A stretch of 64,000 nucleotides of DNA from Pseudomonas putida (GCF_028682635.1 NZ_JANHLK010000004.1:124001-188000), one strand, 5' to 3'; counted from the stretch's first letter, positions 15,817 through 26,577 are shown. Numbers and translations are program-made. The notes: generated from the sequence alone by a model not told the origin.

Positions 15817-17067
15817 ATGCGCAGTGAAACCATCAGCCAGTCGATCAACATCGTTCACCCTGTCACCCTCAGCCACGGCAAAAACGCCGAGGTCTGGGAC
15901 ACCGATGGCAAGCGCTACATCGACTTCGTCGGCGGCATCGGCGTGTTGAACCTCGGCCATTGCCATCCGCGCATCGTCGATGCCATCCGCGAACAGGCCA
16001 CCCGACTGACCCACTACGCCTTCAACGCCGCGCCCCATACGCCCTACATCGACCTGATGGACCGCCTCAGCGCCTTTATCCCGGTCGATTACCCGGTCAG
16101 CGGCATGCTCACCAACAGCGGCGCCGAAGCGGCGGAGAATGCGCTGAAGATCGTCCGTGGCGCGACCGGGCGTACGGGCGTGATTGCCTTTGATGGGGCA
16201 TTCCACGGCAGAACGCTGGCCACCCTCAACCTCAACGGCAAGGTGGCGCCCTACAAACAGAAAGTCGGGGTGTTGCCCGGGCCGGTGTATCACCTGCCGT
16301 TCCCCAGCCGGGACAACGGCGTGACCTGTGCCGAGGCCCTGAAAGCCATGGAGCGCCTGTTCAGCGTCGAGATCGATGTTGCGGACGTGGCCTGCTTCAT
16401 CGTCGAGCCGGTGCAGGGCGAAGCGGGTTTCCTGGCCATGGATGTCGAGTTCGCCCAGGCATTGCGCAAGTTCTGCGACGAAAAAGGCATTGTGCTGATT
16501 GCCGATGAAATCCAGTCCGGCTTCGGCCGCACTGGCCAGCGCTTTGCATTCTCGCGACTGGGCATCGAACCGGACCTGATCCTGCTGGGCAAGAGCATCG
16601 CCGGCGGTGTGCCGCTGGGTGCGGTGGTCGGGCGCAAGGCGCTGCTGGATAACTTGCCCAAGGGCGGGCTCGGTGGCACCTATTCCGGCAACCCTATCGC
16701 TTGCGCTGCTGCGCTGGCGACCCTGGACGAAATGACTGACGCCAATCTGCAGGCCTGGGGTTCGCAACAGGAAGAAGCGATTGTCAGTCGCTACGAAAGC
16801 TGGCGCGATCGTAATCTGTCACCGTTCCTTGGCCGCCTGACCGGCGTTGGCGCGATGCGCGGCATTGAACTGGCCAACGCTGACGGCACACCGGCTTCAG
16901 CTCAGTTGACGCAACTGCTGGCCCTGGCGCGGGACGCCGGTTTATTGCTGATGCCCAGCGGCAAGTCGCGCCACATCATTCGCTTGCTGGCGCCATTGAC
17001 CACCGAATCTTCGGTGCTGGAGGAAGGCCTGGACATCCTTGAGGCGTGCCTCACCAAACTGACCTGA
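15817..17067 (+). CDS. Class III PLP aminotransferase (4-aminobutyrate aminotransferase-like)
   Basis: 416 residues. Hallmarks: NSGAEAAENALK near 100-111, GAFHGRT at 127-133, IADEIQSGFGRTG, and the PLP lysine Lys259 in LLGKSIAGGVPLG. It should transfer an omega-amino group from compounds such as 4-aminobutyrate or a related amino acid to 2-oxoglutarate. There is no succinate-semialdehyde dehydrogenase neighbour, so the substrate is uncertain; a role in lysine/2-aminoadipate catabolism, known for a similar P. putida enzyme, is possible. It stands alone between REP elements. Confidence 0.88.
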   Translation: MRSETISQSINIVHPVTLSHGKNAEVWDTDGKRYIDFVGGIGVLNLGHCHPRIVDAIREQATRLTHYAFNAAPHTPYIDLMDRLSAFIPVDYPVSGMLTNSGAEAAENALKIVRGATGRTGVIAFDGAFHGRTLATLNLNGKVAPYKQKVGVLPGPVYHLPFPSRDNGVTCAEALKAMERLFSVEIDVADVACFIVEPVQGEAGFLAMDVEFAQALRKFCDEKGIVLIADEIQSGFGRTGQRFAFSRLGIEPDLILLGKSIAGGVPLGAVVGRKALLDNLPKGGLGGTYSGNPIACAAALATLDEMTDANLQAWGSQQEEAIVSRYESWRDRNLSPFLGRLTGVGAMRGIELANADGTPASAQLTQLLALARDAGLLLMPSGKSRHIIRLLAPLTTESSVLEEGLDILEACLTKLT

Positions 17068-17079
17068 ACACAAACCCAA

Positions 17080-17184
17080 TGTGGGAGCGGGCTTGGTCCG
17101 GGCGGCGTTCCGACGAAGGCGTCGTGTCAGGCAACCTGTTTATCAACTGTCACACCGGCTTCGCGAGCAAGCCCGCTCCCACAG
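17080..17184. repeat. Paired REP element
   Basis: TGTGGGAGCGGGCTTGGTC... on the left and ...GCGAGCAAGCCCGCTCCCACA on the right. The left arm is degenerate. Lies between convergent genes. Confidence 0.85.
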
Positions 17185-17215
17185 GGGATAGCATTCAGGC
17201 ATGAATTGCAGATAG

Positions 17216-17243
17216 AAAAAAACCGGCCGAAGCCGGTTTTTTT
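17216..17243. terminator. Bidirectional terminator after trxB
   Basis: AACCGGC / GCCGGTT stem flanked by a run of A on the left and T on the right, between the convergent aminotransferase and trxB genes. Confidence 0.85.
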
Positions 17244-17255
17244 ACCAACGCAGAA

Positions 17256-18525
<1,270 letters not shown>

Positions 18526-19278
18526 ATGCCCGCCCCTGTACTGTCCGGCCCGCAATACCTGCGTGAAGGCCTGAAACTGGTGCTCAGCCCCAGCCTGCGC
18601 CTTTTTGTATTACTGCCACTGGTGATCAACCTGGTGCTGTTCGTCGGATTGATCTATCTGGCCGGCCATCAGTTCAGCCTGTGGGTCGATACGCTGATGC
18701 CGTCCCTGCCCGACTGGCTGGGCTTCCTCAACTATGTGCTGTGGCCGTTGTTCGTGGTGCTGGTGGTGTTGATGGTGTTCTTCACCTTCACCATGCTCGC
18801 CAACGTCATCGCCGCGCCGTTCAACGGCTTCCTGGCGGAAAAGGTCGAAGTGGTGGTGCGCGGCACCGACGACTTCCCGGCCTTCAGCTGGGGCGAGCTG
18901 ATCGCCATGATCCCGCGCACCCTGGCCCGGGAAATGCGCAAGCTCGGTTACTTCCTGCCCCGGGCGCTCGGGCTGTTCATCCTGTCGTTCATCCCGGTGG
19001 TGAACATCATTGCGGCGCCGCTGTGGCTGCTGTTCGGGGTGTGGATGATGGCGATCCAGTACATCGACTACCCGGCGGACAACCACAAGCTCGGCTGGAA
19101 CGAGATGCTCGCCTGGCTGCGCCAGAAGCGCTGGCAAAGCATGAGCTTTGGCGGGATCGTCTACCTGGTGCTGCTGATTCCGGTGGTGAATATCCTGATG
19201 ATGCCGGCGGCCGTGGCCGGCGCGACCTTGTTCTGGGTGCGCGAGCGTGGGGCGGAGAATCTGGTGACCCAGCGCTGA
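18526..19278 (+). CDS. cysZ: CysZ sulfate transporter
   Basis: 250 residues with several long hydrophobic segments ([88 protein letters not shown]). The motif [16 protein letters not shown] and the overall pattern are typical of CysZ, which brings sulfate into the cytosol for assimilation. GGAG is 6 bases before the ATG. It would supply the CysDN enzymes encoded further right, though the two are not in one operon. Confidence 0.9.
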   Translation: MPAPVLSGPQYLREGLKLVLSPSLRLFVLLPLVINLVLFVGLIYLAGHQFSLWVDTLMPSLPDWLGFLNYVLWPLFVVLVVLMVFFTFTMLANVIAAPFNGFLAEKVEVVVRGTDDFPAFSWGELIAMIPRTLAREMRKLGYFLPRALGLFILSFIPVVNIIAAPLWLLFGVWMMAIQYIDYPADNHKLGWNEMLAWLRQKRWQSMSFGGIVYLVLLIPVVNILMMPAAVAGATLFWVRERGAENLVTQR

Positions 19279-19342
19279 GTCGGTCACAAATCCATCATCC
19301 TGTCGTCACAACGCCGACATGGCCTCAGGCCACACTGAGGTC

Positions 19343-20518
19343 ATGACGACAGCTCTGCATATCACCCTGATCACCGAAACCTTCCCTCCGGAAATCAATG
19401 GCGTGGCCAACACCCTTGGGCGCCTGTGCGACGGTTTGCGCGCGCGCGGGCATCAGGTGGAACTGGTGCGACCTCGCCAGGGTTGCGATCAATCGGCGAG
19501 CAGCGACGATGAGTTGCTGCTGTGCCGAGGCTGGCCACTGCCGGGCTATCCCGGGCTGCAATGGGGGCAGTCGTCGATGCACAAGCTGCTGCGGCGCTGG
19601 AAGCGCCATCGCCCGGATGTGCTGTATATCGCCACCGAAGGACCGCTCGGCCTGTCGGCCTTGCGCGCCGCACGACGCCTGGGCATCTCGGTGGTCAGCG
19701 GCTTTCACACCAACTTCCAGCAGTACTCCAGCCAGTACGGCTTCAGCTTGCTGTCTCGCCTGCTGACCCACTACCTGCGCTGGTTCCACAATCGCTCGAA
19801 CCTGACGCTGGTGCCCAGTGTCAGCCAGCGCATGGAGCTGGAACGTCGGCATTTCGAGCGCCTGGCGTTGCTGTCCCGCGGGGTCGACAGCCAGTTGTTT
19901 CACCCGGCCAAACGCTTGAATGCGCTGCGCGATCAATGGGGGCTGGGGGAAAAAGACATCGCCGTCATCCATGTAGGACGGTTGGCTGCGGAGAAAAACC
20001 TCGGGTTGCTCAAACGCTGTTTCGACACGCTCAAGGCTACTTATCCACAGCGCACCTTGAAGCTGATTGTGGTGGGCGATGGCCCGCAGCGTCTGCAGAT
20101 GGAAAGCGAATTACCGGAAGCGATTTTCTGTGGGGCACAACGAGGCGAAGCCCTGGCCAGTCATTATGCGTCGGGGGATGTGTTTGTGTTTCCGAGCCTG
20201 ACCGAAACCTTCGGCAATGTAGTGCTTGAGGCGCTGGCCTCGGGGCTGGGGGTGGTGGCTTACGACCAGGCGGCAGCGGCGCAGCATATTCGCCATGGCT
20301 ACAACGGTGTGCTGGCGATGCCGGGGGATGAGGAGGCGTTCTGCGATGCCGCGGTGTGGTTGCTGGAGAAGCGCGAAAACTTGCGTTGTCTGCGGCTCAA
20401 TGCGCGCCAGCATGCGAGTCGCCAGGGTTGGGCGGCGATCATTGAACAGTTCGAGGGGCAGTTGCGAGGGGCTTGTGTTGGGGAGGTGGTGGTGCCGAAT
20501 GCACCGACCTTGCCCTGA
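19343..20518 (+). CDS. Family 4 glycosyltransferase
   Basis: 391 residues from the ATG at 19343 (an ATG at 19319 adds 8 residues; neither has a good ribosome binding site). N-terminal TETFPPEINGVANTLGRL, a GT-B donor-side motif HVGRLAAEKNL, and the E-x7-E motif in SLTETFGNVVLEALASG identify a GT4 enzyme of the PimB / sulfoquinovosyl- or mannosyltransferase-like group. It probably adds a hexose to a lipid acceptor at the inner membrane; donor and acceptor are unknown. It follows cysZ but is separated by 64 bases. Confidence 0.85.
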   Translation: MTTALHITLITETFPPEINGVANTLGRLCDGLRARGHQVELVRPRQGCDQSASSDDELLLCRGWPLPGYPGLQWGQSSMHKLLRRWKRHRPDVLYIATEGPLGLSALRAARRLGISVVSGFHTNFQQYSSQYGFSLLSRLLTHYLRWFHNRSNLTLVPSVSQRMELERRHFERLALLSRGVDSQLFHPAKRLNALRDQWGLGEKDIAVIHVGRLAAEKNLGLLKRCFDTLKATYPQRTLKLIVVGDGPQRLQMESELPEAIFCGAQRGEALASHYASGDVFVFPSLTETFGNVVLEALASGLGVVAYDQAAAAQHIRHGYNGVLAMPGDEEAFCDAAVWLLEKRENLRCLRLNARQHASRQGWAAIIEQFEGQLRGACVGEVVVPNAPTLP

Positions 20519-20542
20519 GCCTAGGGTGACATTGGGTCAGTC

Positions 20543-20615
20543 ATCGCCAGCAGGCTGGCTCCCACAGGTTCTGTGTACACCACAGAAACCATGTGGGAGC
20601 CAGCCTGCTGGCGAT
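20543..20615. repeat. Paired REP element
   Basis: ATCGCCAGCAGGCTGGCTCCCACA and its near-exact inverted copy TGTGGGAGCCAGCCTGCTGGCGAT, with a short centre; a strong stem between convergent genes. Confidence 0.9.
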
Positions 20616-20635
20616 GGGGCCCTTACGGACTCGAC

Positions 20636-21739
20636 TTAAACCAGCGTCATCAACGCTTCACGGCTGAACGGCAGGATGTCTTCCTCGCGACCGTCACGCA
20701 CTTTCTGTGCCCAGTCCGGGTCCACCAACAGCGCACGCCCCACCGCCACCAGATCGAACTCGTCGTTATTCAGACGCTCCAGCAGTTTTTCCAGGCTGGC
20801 CGGCTGCGCCACCTTGTCGGTGTTGACCATGAACTGCAGGAACTCGCCGTCCAGGCCAACGCTGCCCACGGTGATGGTTGGCTTGCCGGTGAGTTTGCGC
20901 GTCCAGCCTGCCAGGTTCAGTTCGGAACCGTCGAACTCCGGCTCCCAGAAACGGCGTGTCGAGCAGTGGAAAATATCCACGCCAGCGTCGGCCAAGGGCT
21001 TGAGGAAATCGCCCAAGGCCTCTGGCGTCTGCACCAGGCGCGCGGTGTAGTCCTGCTGCTTCCACTGGGAGAAGCGGAAGATGATCGGGAAGCCTTCGCC
21101 AACCGCGGCACGTACCGCCTGGATCAATTCGATGGCGAAACGCGAGCGGTTGGCCAGGCTGCCGCCGTATTCGTCGGAGCGCTGGTTGCTGCCTTCCCAG
21201 AAGAACTGGTCGACCAGGTAACCGTGGGCACCGTGGATTTCCACGCCATCCATGCCAATGCTCTGGGCATCCTTCGCCGCTTGGGCGAACGCGGCAATCA
21301 CGTCCTGAATGTCCTGTTTGGTCATGCCGTGAACCACGACCTGGCCGTCCTTCACTTTTTCCGATGGACCGTAACCTGGCACGCTGGCGTCCGGCTCGGT
21401 GCCGATGCGACGCACGCTGCCGACATGCCACAGTTGCGGAACGATCTTGCCGCCCTCGGCGTGAACCGCATCGACGACTTTCTTCCAGCCGGCCAGGGCC
21501 GCTTCACCGTAGAAATGCGGAACGTTCGGGTAGCCGTTCGAAGCCTTGTGCCCGACTGTGGTGCCTTCGGTGATGATCAAGCCCACGCCGGCGGCGGCGC
21601 GACGACGGTAGTACTCGATCACTTTGGAATTGGGTACGCCGCCCGGCGAAAACGAACGGGTCATCGGCGCCATGACCACACGGGTCGGCAGTTCGAGGGT
21701 GCCGAGGTGGAACGGTTTGAACAGGGCTTTAACGGGCAT
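20636..21739 (-). CDS. NADH:flavin oxidoreductase / old yellow enzyme family
   Basis: 367 residues. FMN-barrel of the OYE family: PTRVVMAPMTRS near the start, a substrate-binding pair in VEIHGAHGYLVDQFF, RSDEYGGSLANRSRF, and the phosphate-binding end DLVAVGRALLVDP. Such enzymes reduce activated alkenes or related compounds with NAD(P)H; the natural substrate is unknown. GGAG lies 7 bases before the ATG at 21739. It is a single gene flanked by REP elements. Confidence 0.9.
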   Translation of the reverse strand: MPVKALFKPFHLGTLELPTRVVMAPMTRSFSPGGVPNSKVIEYYRRRAAAGVGLIITEGTTVGHKASNGYPNVPHFYGEAALAGWKKVVDAVHAEGGKIVPQLWHVGSVRRIGTEPDASVPGYGPSEKVKDGQVVVHGMTKQDIQDVIAAFAQAAKDAQSIGMDGVEIHGAHGYLVDQFFWEGSNQRSDEYGGSLANRSRFAIELIQAVRAAVGEGFPIIFRFSQWKQQDYTARLVQTPEALGDFLKPLADAGVDIFHCSTRRFWEPEFDGSELNLAGWTRKLTGKPTITVGSVGLDGEFLQFMVNTDKVAQPASLEKLLERLNNDEFDLVAVGRALLVDPDWAQKVRDGREEDILPFSREALMTLV

Positions 21740-21846
21740 TTGGACGCTCCACGGAAGAATGACTTTATGACGGCGATAATATGGAGAGTCCGACGCCTTG
21801 AACAGCATTATTGATCAGCGTGATTAAGGGTCAGAAGGAGGGAACA

Positions 21847-21950
21847 CTGTAGGAGCGAGCTTGCTCGCGATGAACCTGAGAACGCTGCGGGGTGTCAGGC
21901 TGGCAGCGTTATCGTTAACGACCATCGCGAGCAAGCTCGCTCCTACAGGG
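21847..21950. repeat. Paired REP element (REPIN)
   Basis: CTGTAGGAGCGAGCTTGCTCGCGA... and ...TCGCGAGCAAGCTCGCTCCTACAG. The inner ~55 bases closely resemble those of the copy at 7713-7815 (shared GCGGGGTGTCAGGCT and ATCGTT). Downstream of the glutathione peroxidase gene. Confidence 0.92.
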
Positions 21951-21956
21951 GGGGTA

Positions 21957-22439
21957 TCAGGCCAGGGCTTTTTCGATCGCCTGAACCACACTCGGATCAT
22001 CCGGCGCCGTACGTGGCGAGAACCGCGCCAGCACACGACCGTCTTTACCCAGCAGGAATTTCTCGAAGTTCCAGGTAATGTCGCCGGGGAACTCCGCGCC
22101 CTCGCCCGCCAGCAGCTTGTACAGCTGATGACGCTCGTGACCGTTGACTTCCAGCTTGCTGGACAACGGAAAGGTCACGCCATAGTTGAGGTTGCAGAAG
22201 TCCTTTATTTCCTGCTCGGTACCTGGTTCCTGCCCGGCAAACTGGTTGCACGGCAGGCCCAGCACGCTGAAACCCTTGCCTTTGTATTGCTGGTAGAGGT
22301 TTTCCAGCGCCGCGTACTGCGGGGTCAAGCCGCATTTGGAGGCCACGTTGACCACCAGCACGACGTGCCCCTTGAAAGGGGCCAGAGGGAGCGCCTGACC
22401 ATCCAGGGCTGTCAAATTAAGTTCGTGAAAAGCACTCAT
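21957..22439 (-). CDS. Glutathione peroxidase (Cys type)
   Basis: 160 residues. Catalytic Cys36 in NVASKCGLTPQY replaces selenocysteine; LPCNQFAGQEPG and ITWNFEKFLL carry the supporting Gln, Trp and Asn. It reduces hydrogen and lipid peroxides, usually with thioredoxin in bacteria. GGAG is 6 bases before the ATG. It lies downstream of slyD on the same strand, but a terminator separates them, so it is probably transcribed alone. Confidence 0.95.
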   Translation of the reverse strand: MSAFHELNLTALDGQALPLAPFKGHVVLVVNVASKCGLTPQYAALENLYQQYKGKGFSVLGLPCNQFAGQEPGTEQEIKDFCNLNYGVTFPLSSKLEVNGHERHQLYKLLAGEGAEFPGDITWNFEKFLLGKDGRVLARFSPRTAPDDPSVVQAIEKALA

Positions 22440-22510
22440 GACGTACTCCAGATTCCCGTGTTCTTCTCGAAACAGCCACTTGGTGGTGTCGCCTGGAACA
22501 GCCGCAGACT

Positions 22511-22532
22511 AAAAAGGCGCCCTCGGGGCGCC
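22511..22532 (-). terminator. Intrinsic terminator after slyD
   Basis: GGCGCCC / GGGCGCC stem with a 3-base loop, followed on the minus strand by TTTTT. It ends the slyD transcript. Confidence 0.88.
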
Positions 22533-22561
22533 TCTCCAGCTATCTGAGCTTAGCGCAGAAA

Positions 22562-23047
22562 TCAGTGGTGATGGCCACCTTCGCCATGGACGTGACCATG
22601 GGCGATTTCTTCCTGGCTGGCATCACGGATGTTGATGATCTTGACCTGGAAGTTCAGGCGCTGACCAGCCAACGGGTGGTTGCCGTCTACGGTGACGTCG
22701 TCGCCGTCCAGATCGCGGATGGTCACGATCTGCATCTGGCCATCCGGAGCGGAAGCGTGGAACTGCATGCCCACTTCCAGCTCATCAACGCCTTCGAACA
22801 TGCTGCGGCTCAGGGTGCTGACCAGTTCGGCAGCGTACTCGCCGTAGGCATCTTCCGGTTCAACGGCCACGGTCAGCTCGTCGCCGACTGCTTTGCCTTC
22901 CAGGGCTTTTTCCAGGCCCGGGATGATGTTGCCTGCGCCTTGCAGGTAGACCAGCGGCGCGCCGCCGGCTGAGCTGTCGATGACCTCACCAGCGTCGTTG
23001 GTCAGGGTATAGTCGATGGAGACAGCCTTATTGGCGGCGATCAGCAT
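22562..23047 (-). CDS. slyD: FKBP-type peptidyl-prolyl isomerase SlyD
   Basis: 161 residues. The FKBP core begins DYTLTNDAGEVIDSS and contains the inserted chaperone flap; AAPDG.. and NHPLAGQRLNFQVKI are typical SlyD. The tail is His-rich (HGHVHGEGGHHH), binding nickel and other metals. It assists folding and metal insertion in the cytosol. The start at 23047 matches the usual N-terminus (LIAANKAVSI). Its ATG overlaps an ATG on the opposite strand that may start the DUF3565 gene. Confidence 0.93.
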   Translation of the reverse strand: MLIAANKAVSIDYTLTNDAGEVIDSSAGGAPLVYLQGAGNIIPGLEKALEGKAVGDELTVAVEPEDAYGEYAAELVSTLSRSMFEGVDELEVGMQFHASAPDGQMQIVTIRDLDGDDVTVDGNHPLAGQRLNFQVKIINIRDASQEEIAHGHVHGEGGHHH

Positions 23048-23342
23048 GGGGCGAGACCTTTTGCATAAGAATATTGAAAGACCCAGTTTAGCGAAGCAAT
23101 CGCCCGAAAGCGAACACAACCCGGACAGACGGGATTCGACGATCACGGGCTTTCATCAGGATGAAGACGGCCACTGGGTGGTCGAGCTTTCCTGCGGCCA
23201 CACCCAGCACCTGCGGCACCAGCCACCCTGGCAATCCCGAGCCTGGGTCCTGGACCCTGCGCAACGCCTTGAAAAAATAGGCCAGCGCTTTGACTGCGGT
23301 TGGTGCGCACAGGGCTCGGTTAGCGATAACCTTGGCGACTGA
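23046..23342 (+). CDS. DUF3565 domain-containing protein
   Basis: 98 residues from the ATG at 23046; the start is uncertain and no ribosome binding site is visible. The conserved core is ITGFHQDEDGHWVVELSCGHTQHLRHQPPW and later FDCGWCAQ. Cys and His residues (CGHTQH, CGWC) suggest a small zinc-binding fold. Function unknown. The gene is divergent from slyD with no space between start codons, and followed by pta 60 bases later. Confidence 0.7.
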   Translation: MGRDLLHKNIERPSLAKQSPESEHNPDRRDSTITGFHQDEDGHWVVELSCGHTQHLRHQPPWQSRAWVLDPAQRLEKIGQRFDCGWCAQGSVSDNLGD

Positions 23343-23402
23343 ATTTCGGTAGATCGTCAGATATAGATGATCACCACTGCCATGCACCTCTAGAGAATCC
23401 GC

Positions 23403-25502
23403 ATGCAAACTTTTTTTATCGCACCCACCGATTTTGGCGTGGGCCTGACCTCCATCAGCCTCGGGCTGGTACGCACCCTCGAGCGGGCCGGCCTCAAGGT
23501 CGGCTTTTTCAAGCCGATTGCCCAGCCCCATCCGGGCGACACCGGACCCGAGCGCTCCACCGAACTGGTGGCGCGCACCCACGGCCTGAAGCCGCCGCAA
23601 CCCTTGGGCCTGGCCCATGTCGAGCGCATGCTTGGCGATGGCCAGCTCGATGAGCTGCTCGAAGAAATCATCACCCTTTATCAGCAGGCCGCCATCGGAA
23701 AGGACGTGTTGATCGTCGAGGGCATGGTCCCGACCCGCAGCGCCAGCTATGCCGCGCGGGTCAACCTGCACCTGGCCAAGAGCCTCGATGCCGAAGTGAT
23801 CCTGGTTTCGGCACCGGAAAACGAAGTACTGACCGAACTGTCCGGTCGCGTCGAACTGCAGGCGCAATTGTTCGGCGGCCCCAAGGACCCGAAAGTCCTC
23901 GGCGTGATCCTCAACAAGGTCAAGACCGACGAAAGCATGGAAGCCTTCGCCGCCCGCCTGAACGAACACTCGCCGCTGTTGCGCAGCGGCGACTTCCGTC
24001 TGCTTGGTTGCATCCCGTACCAGCCGGAGCTGAATGCGCCGCGCACGCGAGACGTGGCGGACCTGATGGGCGCCCAGGTGCTCAACGCCGGCGACTACGA
24101 AACCCGGCGCATGACCAAGATCATCATTTGCGCGCGCACCATGCGCAACACCGTGGAGCTGCTCAAGCCCGGCGTACTGGTGGTGACCCCCGGCGATCGT
24201 GACGACATCATCCTCGCCGTGAGCCTTGCGGCCATGAATGGCGTGCCCCTGGCCGGCCTGTTGCTGACCAGTGATACCCTGCCCGACCCTCGCATCATGG
24301 ACTTGTGCCGTGGCGCCCTGCAGGCGGGCTTGCCAGTGTTGTCGGTGAGCACCGGCTCCTACGACACTGCCAACCAACTCAATGGCCTGAACAAGGAAAT
24401 CCCGATCGACGACCGCGAGCGCGCGGAGATCATCACCGATTTCGTCGCCAGCCACCTCGACGCCAACTGGCTGCACCAGCGTTGTGGTACCCCGCGGGAA
24501 ATGCGCCTGTCGCCAGCGGTGTTCCGTTACCAATTGATCCAGCGCGCACAGTCCGCCAACAAGCGCATCGTCCTGCCGGAAGGCAGCGAACCGCTGACCG
24601 TCCAGGCCGCCGCCATCTGCCAGGCCCGTGGCATTGCCCGTTGCGTGCTGCTGGCCAAACCGGCAGACGTCGAAGCCGTGGCCCGCGCCCAAGGCATCGA
24701 GCTGCCGCCAGGCCTGGAAATCCTCGACCCGGACCTGATCCGCGAGCGCTACATCGAGCCGATGGTGGCCCTGCGCAAAAGCAAAAGCCTCAACGCACCG
24801 ATGGCCGAGCAGCAGCTGGAAGACACCGTGGTGATCGGCACCATGATGCTGGCGCTCGATGAAGTGGACGGCCTGGTGTCCGGGGTCATTCACTCCACCG
24901 CCAATACCATTCGCCCGGCCCTGCAGCTGATCAAGACCGCGCCGGGCTGCACCCTGGTGTCGTCGGTGTTCTTCATGCTGTTTCCCGAAGAAGTGCTGGT
25001 CTACGGCGACTGCGTGATGAACCCGCACCCGAGCGCCAGCGAGCTGGCCGAGATTGCCCTGCAAAGCGCCGACTCGGCGGCCGCGTTCGGCATCACCCCG
25101 CGGGTGGCGATGATCAGCTATTCCAGCGGTGAGTCGGCCAGCGGCGAGGAAGTCGAGAAGGTACGCGAAGCGACATTGCTCGCCCATGAGCAGCAACACT
25201 CGCTGCTGATCGACGGTCCGTTGCAGTATGACGCCGCCGCCAACGAAACCGTGGCCCGGCAACTGGCGCCGAACAGCCAGGTGGCCGGTCGCGCCACGGT
25301 GTTCGTGTTCCCCGACCTGAACACCGGCAACACCACGCACAAAGCCGTGCAGCGCAGCGCCGACTGCGTCAGCCTCGGGCCGATGCTGCAAGGCCTGCGC
25401 AAACCGGTGAACGATTTGCCGCGCGGCGCGCAGGTCGACGACATCGTCTACACCATCGCCCTGACGGCGATTCAAGCTGCCAACCGACCTATGGATGTGT
25501 AA
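23403..25502 (+). CDS. pta: Phosphate acetyltransferase (long form)
   Basis: 699 residues. Three parts: an N-terminal P-loop-like domain (TDFGVGLTSISLGLVRTLE), a central DRTGG domain (about 215-330), and the C-terminal catalytic PTA domain from ~370 (IVLPEGSEPLTVQAA, SGVIHSTANTIRPALQLI, GPLQYDAAANETVA, FPDLNTGNTTHKAVQRSA). It interconverts acetyl-CoA and acetyl phosphate. ackA, the usual partner, is not in the window. It is immediately followed by an acyltransferase gene whose ATG directly abuts the pta stop. Confidence 0.97.
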   Translation: MQTFFIAPTDFGVGLTSISLGLVRTLERAGLKVGFFKPIAQPHPGDTGPERSTELVARTHGLKPPQPLGLAHVERMLGDGQLDELLEEIITLYQQAAIGKDVLIVEGMVPTRSASYAARVNLHLAKSLDAEVILVSAPENEVLTELSGRVELQAQLFGGPKDPKVLGVILNKVKTDESMEAFAARLNEHSPLLRSGDFRLLGCIPYQPELNAPRTRDVADLMGAQVLNAGDYETRRMTKIIICARTMRNTVELLKPGVLVVTPGDRDDIILAVSLAAMNGVPLAGLLLTSDTLPDPRIMDLCRGALQAGLPVLSVSTGSYDTANQLNGLNKEIPIDDRERAEIITDFVASHLDANWLHQRCGTPREMRLSPAVFRYQLIQRAQSANKRIVLPEGSEPLTVQAAAICQARGIARCVLLAKPADVEAVARAQGIELPPGLEILDPDLIRERYIEPMVALRKSKSLNAPMAEQQLEDTVVIGTMMLALDEVDGLVSGVIHSTANTIRPALQLIKTAPGCTLVSSVFFMLFPEEVLVYGDCVMNPHPSASELAEIALQSADSAAAFGITPRVAMISYSSGESASGEEVEKVREATLLAHEQQHSLLIDGPLQYDAAANETVARQLAPNSQVAGRATVFVFPDLNTGNTTHKAVQRSADCVSLGPMLQGLRKPVNDLPRGAQVDDIVYTIALTAIQAANRPMDV

Positions 25503-26408
25503 ATGCTGGATTTCCTGCCCGCGTTCTTACGCGGAGTAATCGCCGCGCTGCTGTTGGCGTTGAACACGATTTTGCTGTGCTCGTTCCTGTTCTGTGTGGC
25601 GCTGTTCAAGGTGTTGCCGTTCGCGCTCACCCAAAGCATTGCCCAATGGCTGATGAGCCATACCCATGAGGCCTGGATCAGCGTCAACAAGGGCTGGATG
25701 AACCTGGTCCGGCGCACCCGCTGGCACGTCAGCGGCCTGCAGGGCCTCGACTATCAACACTCGTACCTGGTCACCAGCAACCACCAAAGCTGGGTCGACA
25801 TCCTGGTGCTGCAATACGTGCTCAATCGGCGTATCCAGCCGCTGAAGTTCTTTCTCAAGCAAGAGCTGATCTGGGTACCGGTGATTGGCCTGGCGTGGTG
25901 GGCGCTGGGCTTTCCGTTCATGAAGCGCTACTCCAAGGCCTATCTGGAAAAGCACCCTGAGAAGAAAGGCAAGGACCTGGAAACCACGCGCAAGACCTGC
26001 GCGAAATTTCGCGATAACCCGGTGGGCATCTTCAATTTCGTCGAGGGCACGCGCTTCACCGAAGGCAAGCATGCCCAGCAGAAATCGCCGTTCCGTTATT
26101 TGCTCAAACCCAAGGCTGGTGGCATTGCGTTCGTGCTGGACGCGATGGGTGAGCAACTGGAATCCATCGTCAACGTGACCATCCACTACCCGGCCGGGCG
26201 TCCCGGTTTTTGGGATTTGTTGTGCGGGAATGTGACGGATGTGGTGGTGCACTTTGAGGAGCTGAAGATTCCGCCGCAGTTCATTGGCAAGAACTATGAC
26301 CAGGATGGTGAGTATCGGTTGCAGTTCCAAGGCTGGATCAACCAGTTGTGGGAAGACAAGGATGTGCTCCTGGGGCAGATGCACCACGAATATCCGAACC
26401 GACACTGA
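25503..26408 (+). CDS. PlsC-like acyltransferase (YihG family)
   Basis: 301 residues. An N-terminal membrane segment (GVIAALLLALNTILLCSFLF) precedes the acyltransferase motif NHQSWVD (HX4D) and FVEGTRF. The pattern fits YihG-type lysophosphatidate acyltransferases, which add an acyl chain to lysophosphatidic acid at the inner membrane. It has no intergenic space after pta and is probably co-transcribed. Followed by a REP and a strong terminator. Confidence 0.88.
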   Translation: MLDFLPAFLRGVIAALLLALNTILLCSFLFCVALFKVLPFALTQSIAQWLMSHTHEAWISVNKGWMNLVRRTRWHVSGLQGLDYQHSYLVTSNHQSWVDILVLQYVLNRRIQPLKFFLKQELIWVPVIGLAWWALGFPFMKRYSKAYLEKHPEKKGKDLETTRKTCAKFRDNPVGIFNFVEGTRFTEGKHAQQKSPFRYLLKPKAGGIAFVLDAMGEQLESIVNVTIHYPAGRPGFWDLLCGNVTDVVVHFEELKIPPQFIGKNYDQDGEYRLQFQGWINQLWEDKDVLLGQMHHEYPNRH

Positions 26409-26412
26409 TCTC

Positions 26413-26504
26413 CTGTGGGAGCTAGCCTGCTGGCGATAGCGGTTTCACATTCAGCAGATCTGTTGACTGATTCACCGTAATCGCCAGCAGGCTAGCTCCC
26501 ACAG
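26413..26504. repeat. Paired REP element
   Basis: CTGTGGGAGCTAGCCTGCTGGCGAT and its inverted partner ATCGCCAGCAGGCTAGCTCCCACAG, about 90 bases overall, between convergent genes. Confidence 0.9.
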
Positions 26505-26524
26505 TTGACCGAGTAGGTCTCAAT

Positions 26525-26561
26525 AAAAAACCCGCCGATGATCACTCATCGGCGGGTTTTT
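26525..26561. terminator. Bidirectional terminator after cysN
   Basis: Perfect stem CCCGCCGATGA / TCATCGGCGGG with a 4-base loop, flanked by A6 and T5. It serves both the acyltransferase and the cysDN operon. Confidence 0.95.
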
Positions 26562-26577
26562 CATTTCTGGCTAAGGC

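Noticed and set aside
23088..25475. Long minus-strand open frame of about 795 codons antisense to pta
   Set aside because: It mirrors the pta frame, a common effect of GC-rich third positions; the translation has low complexity and no recognisable domain.
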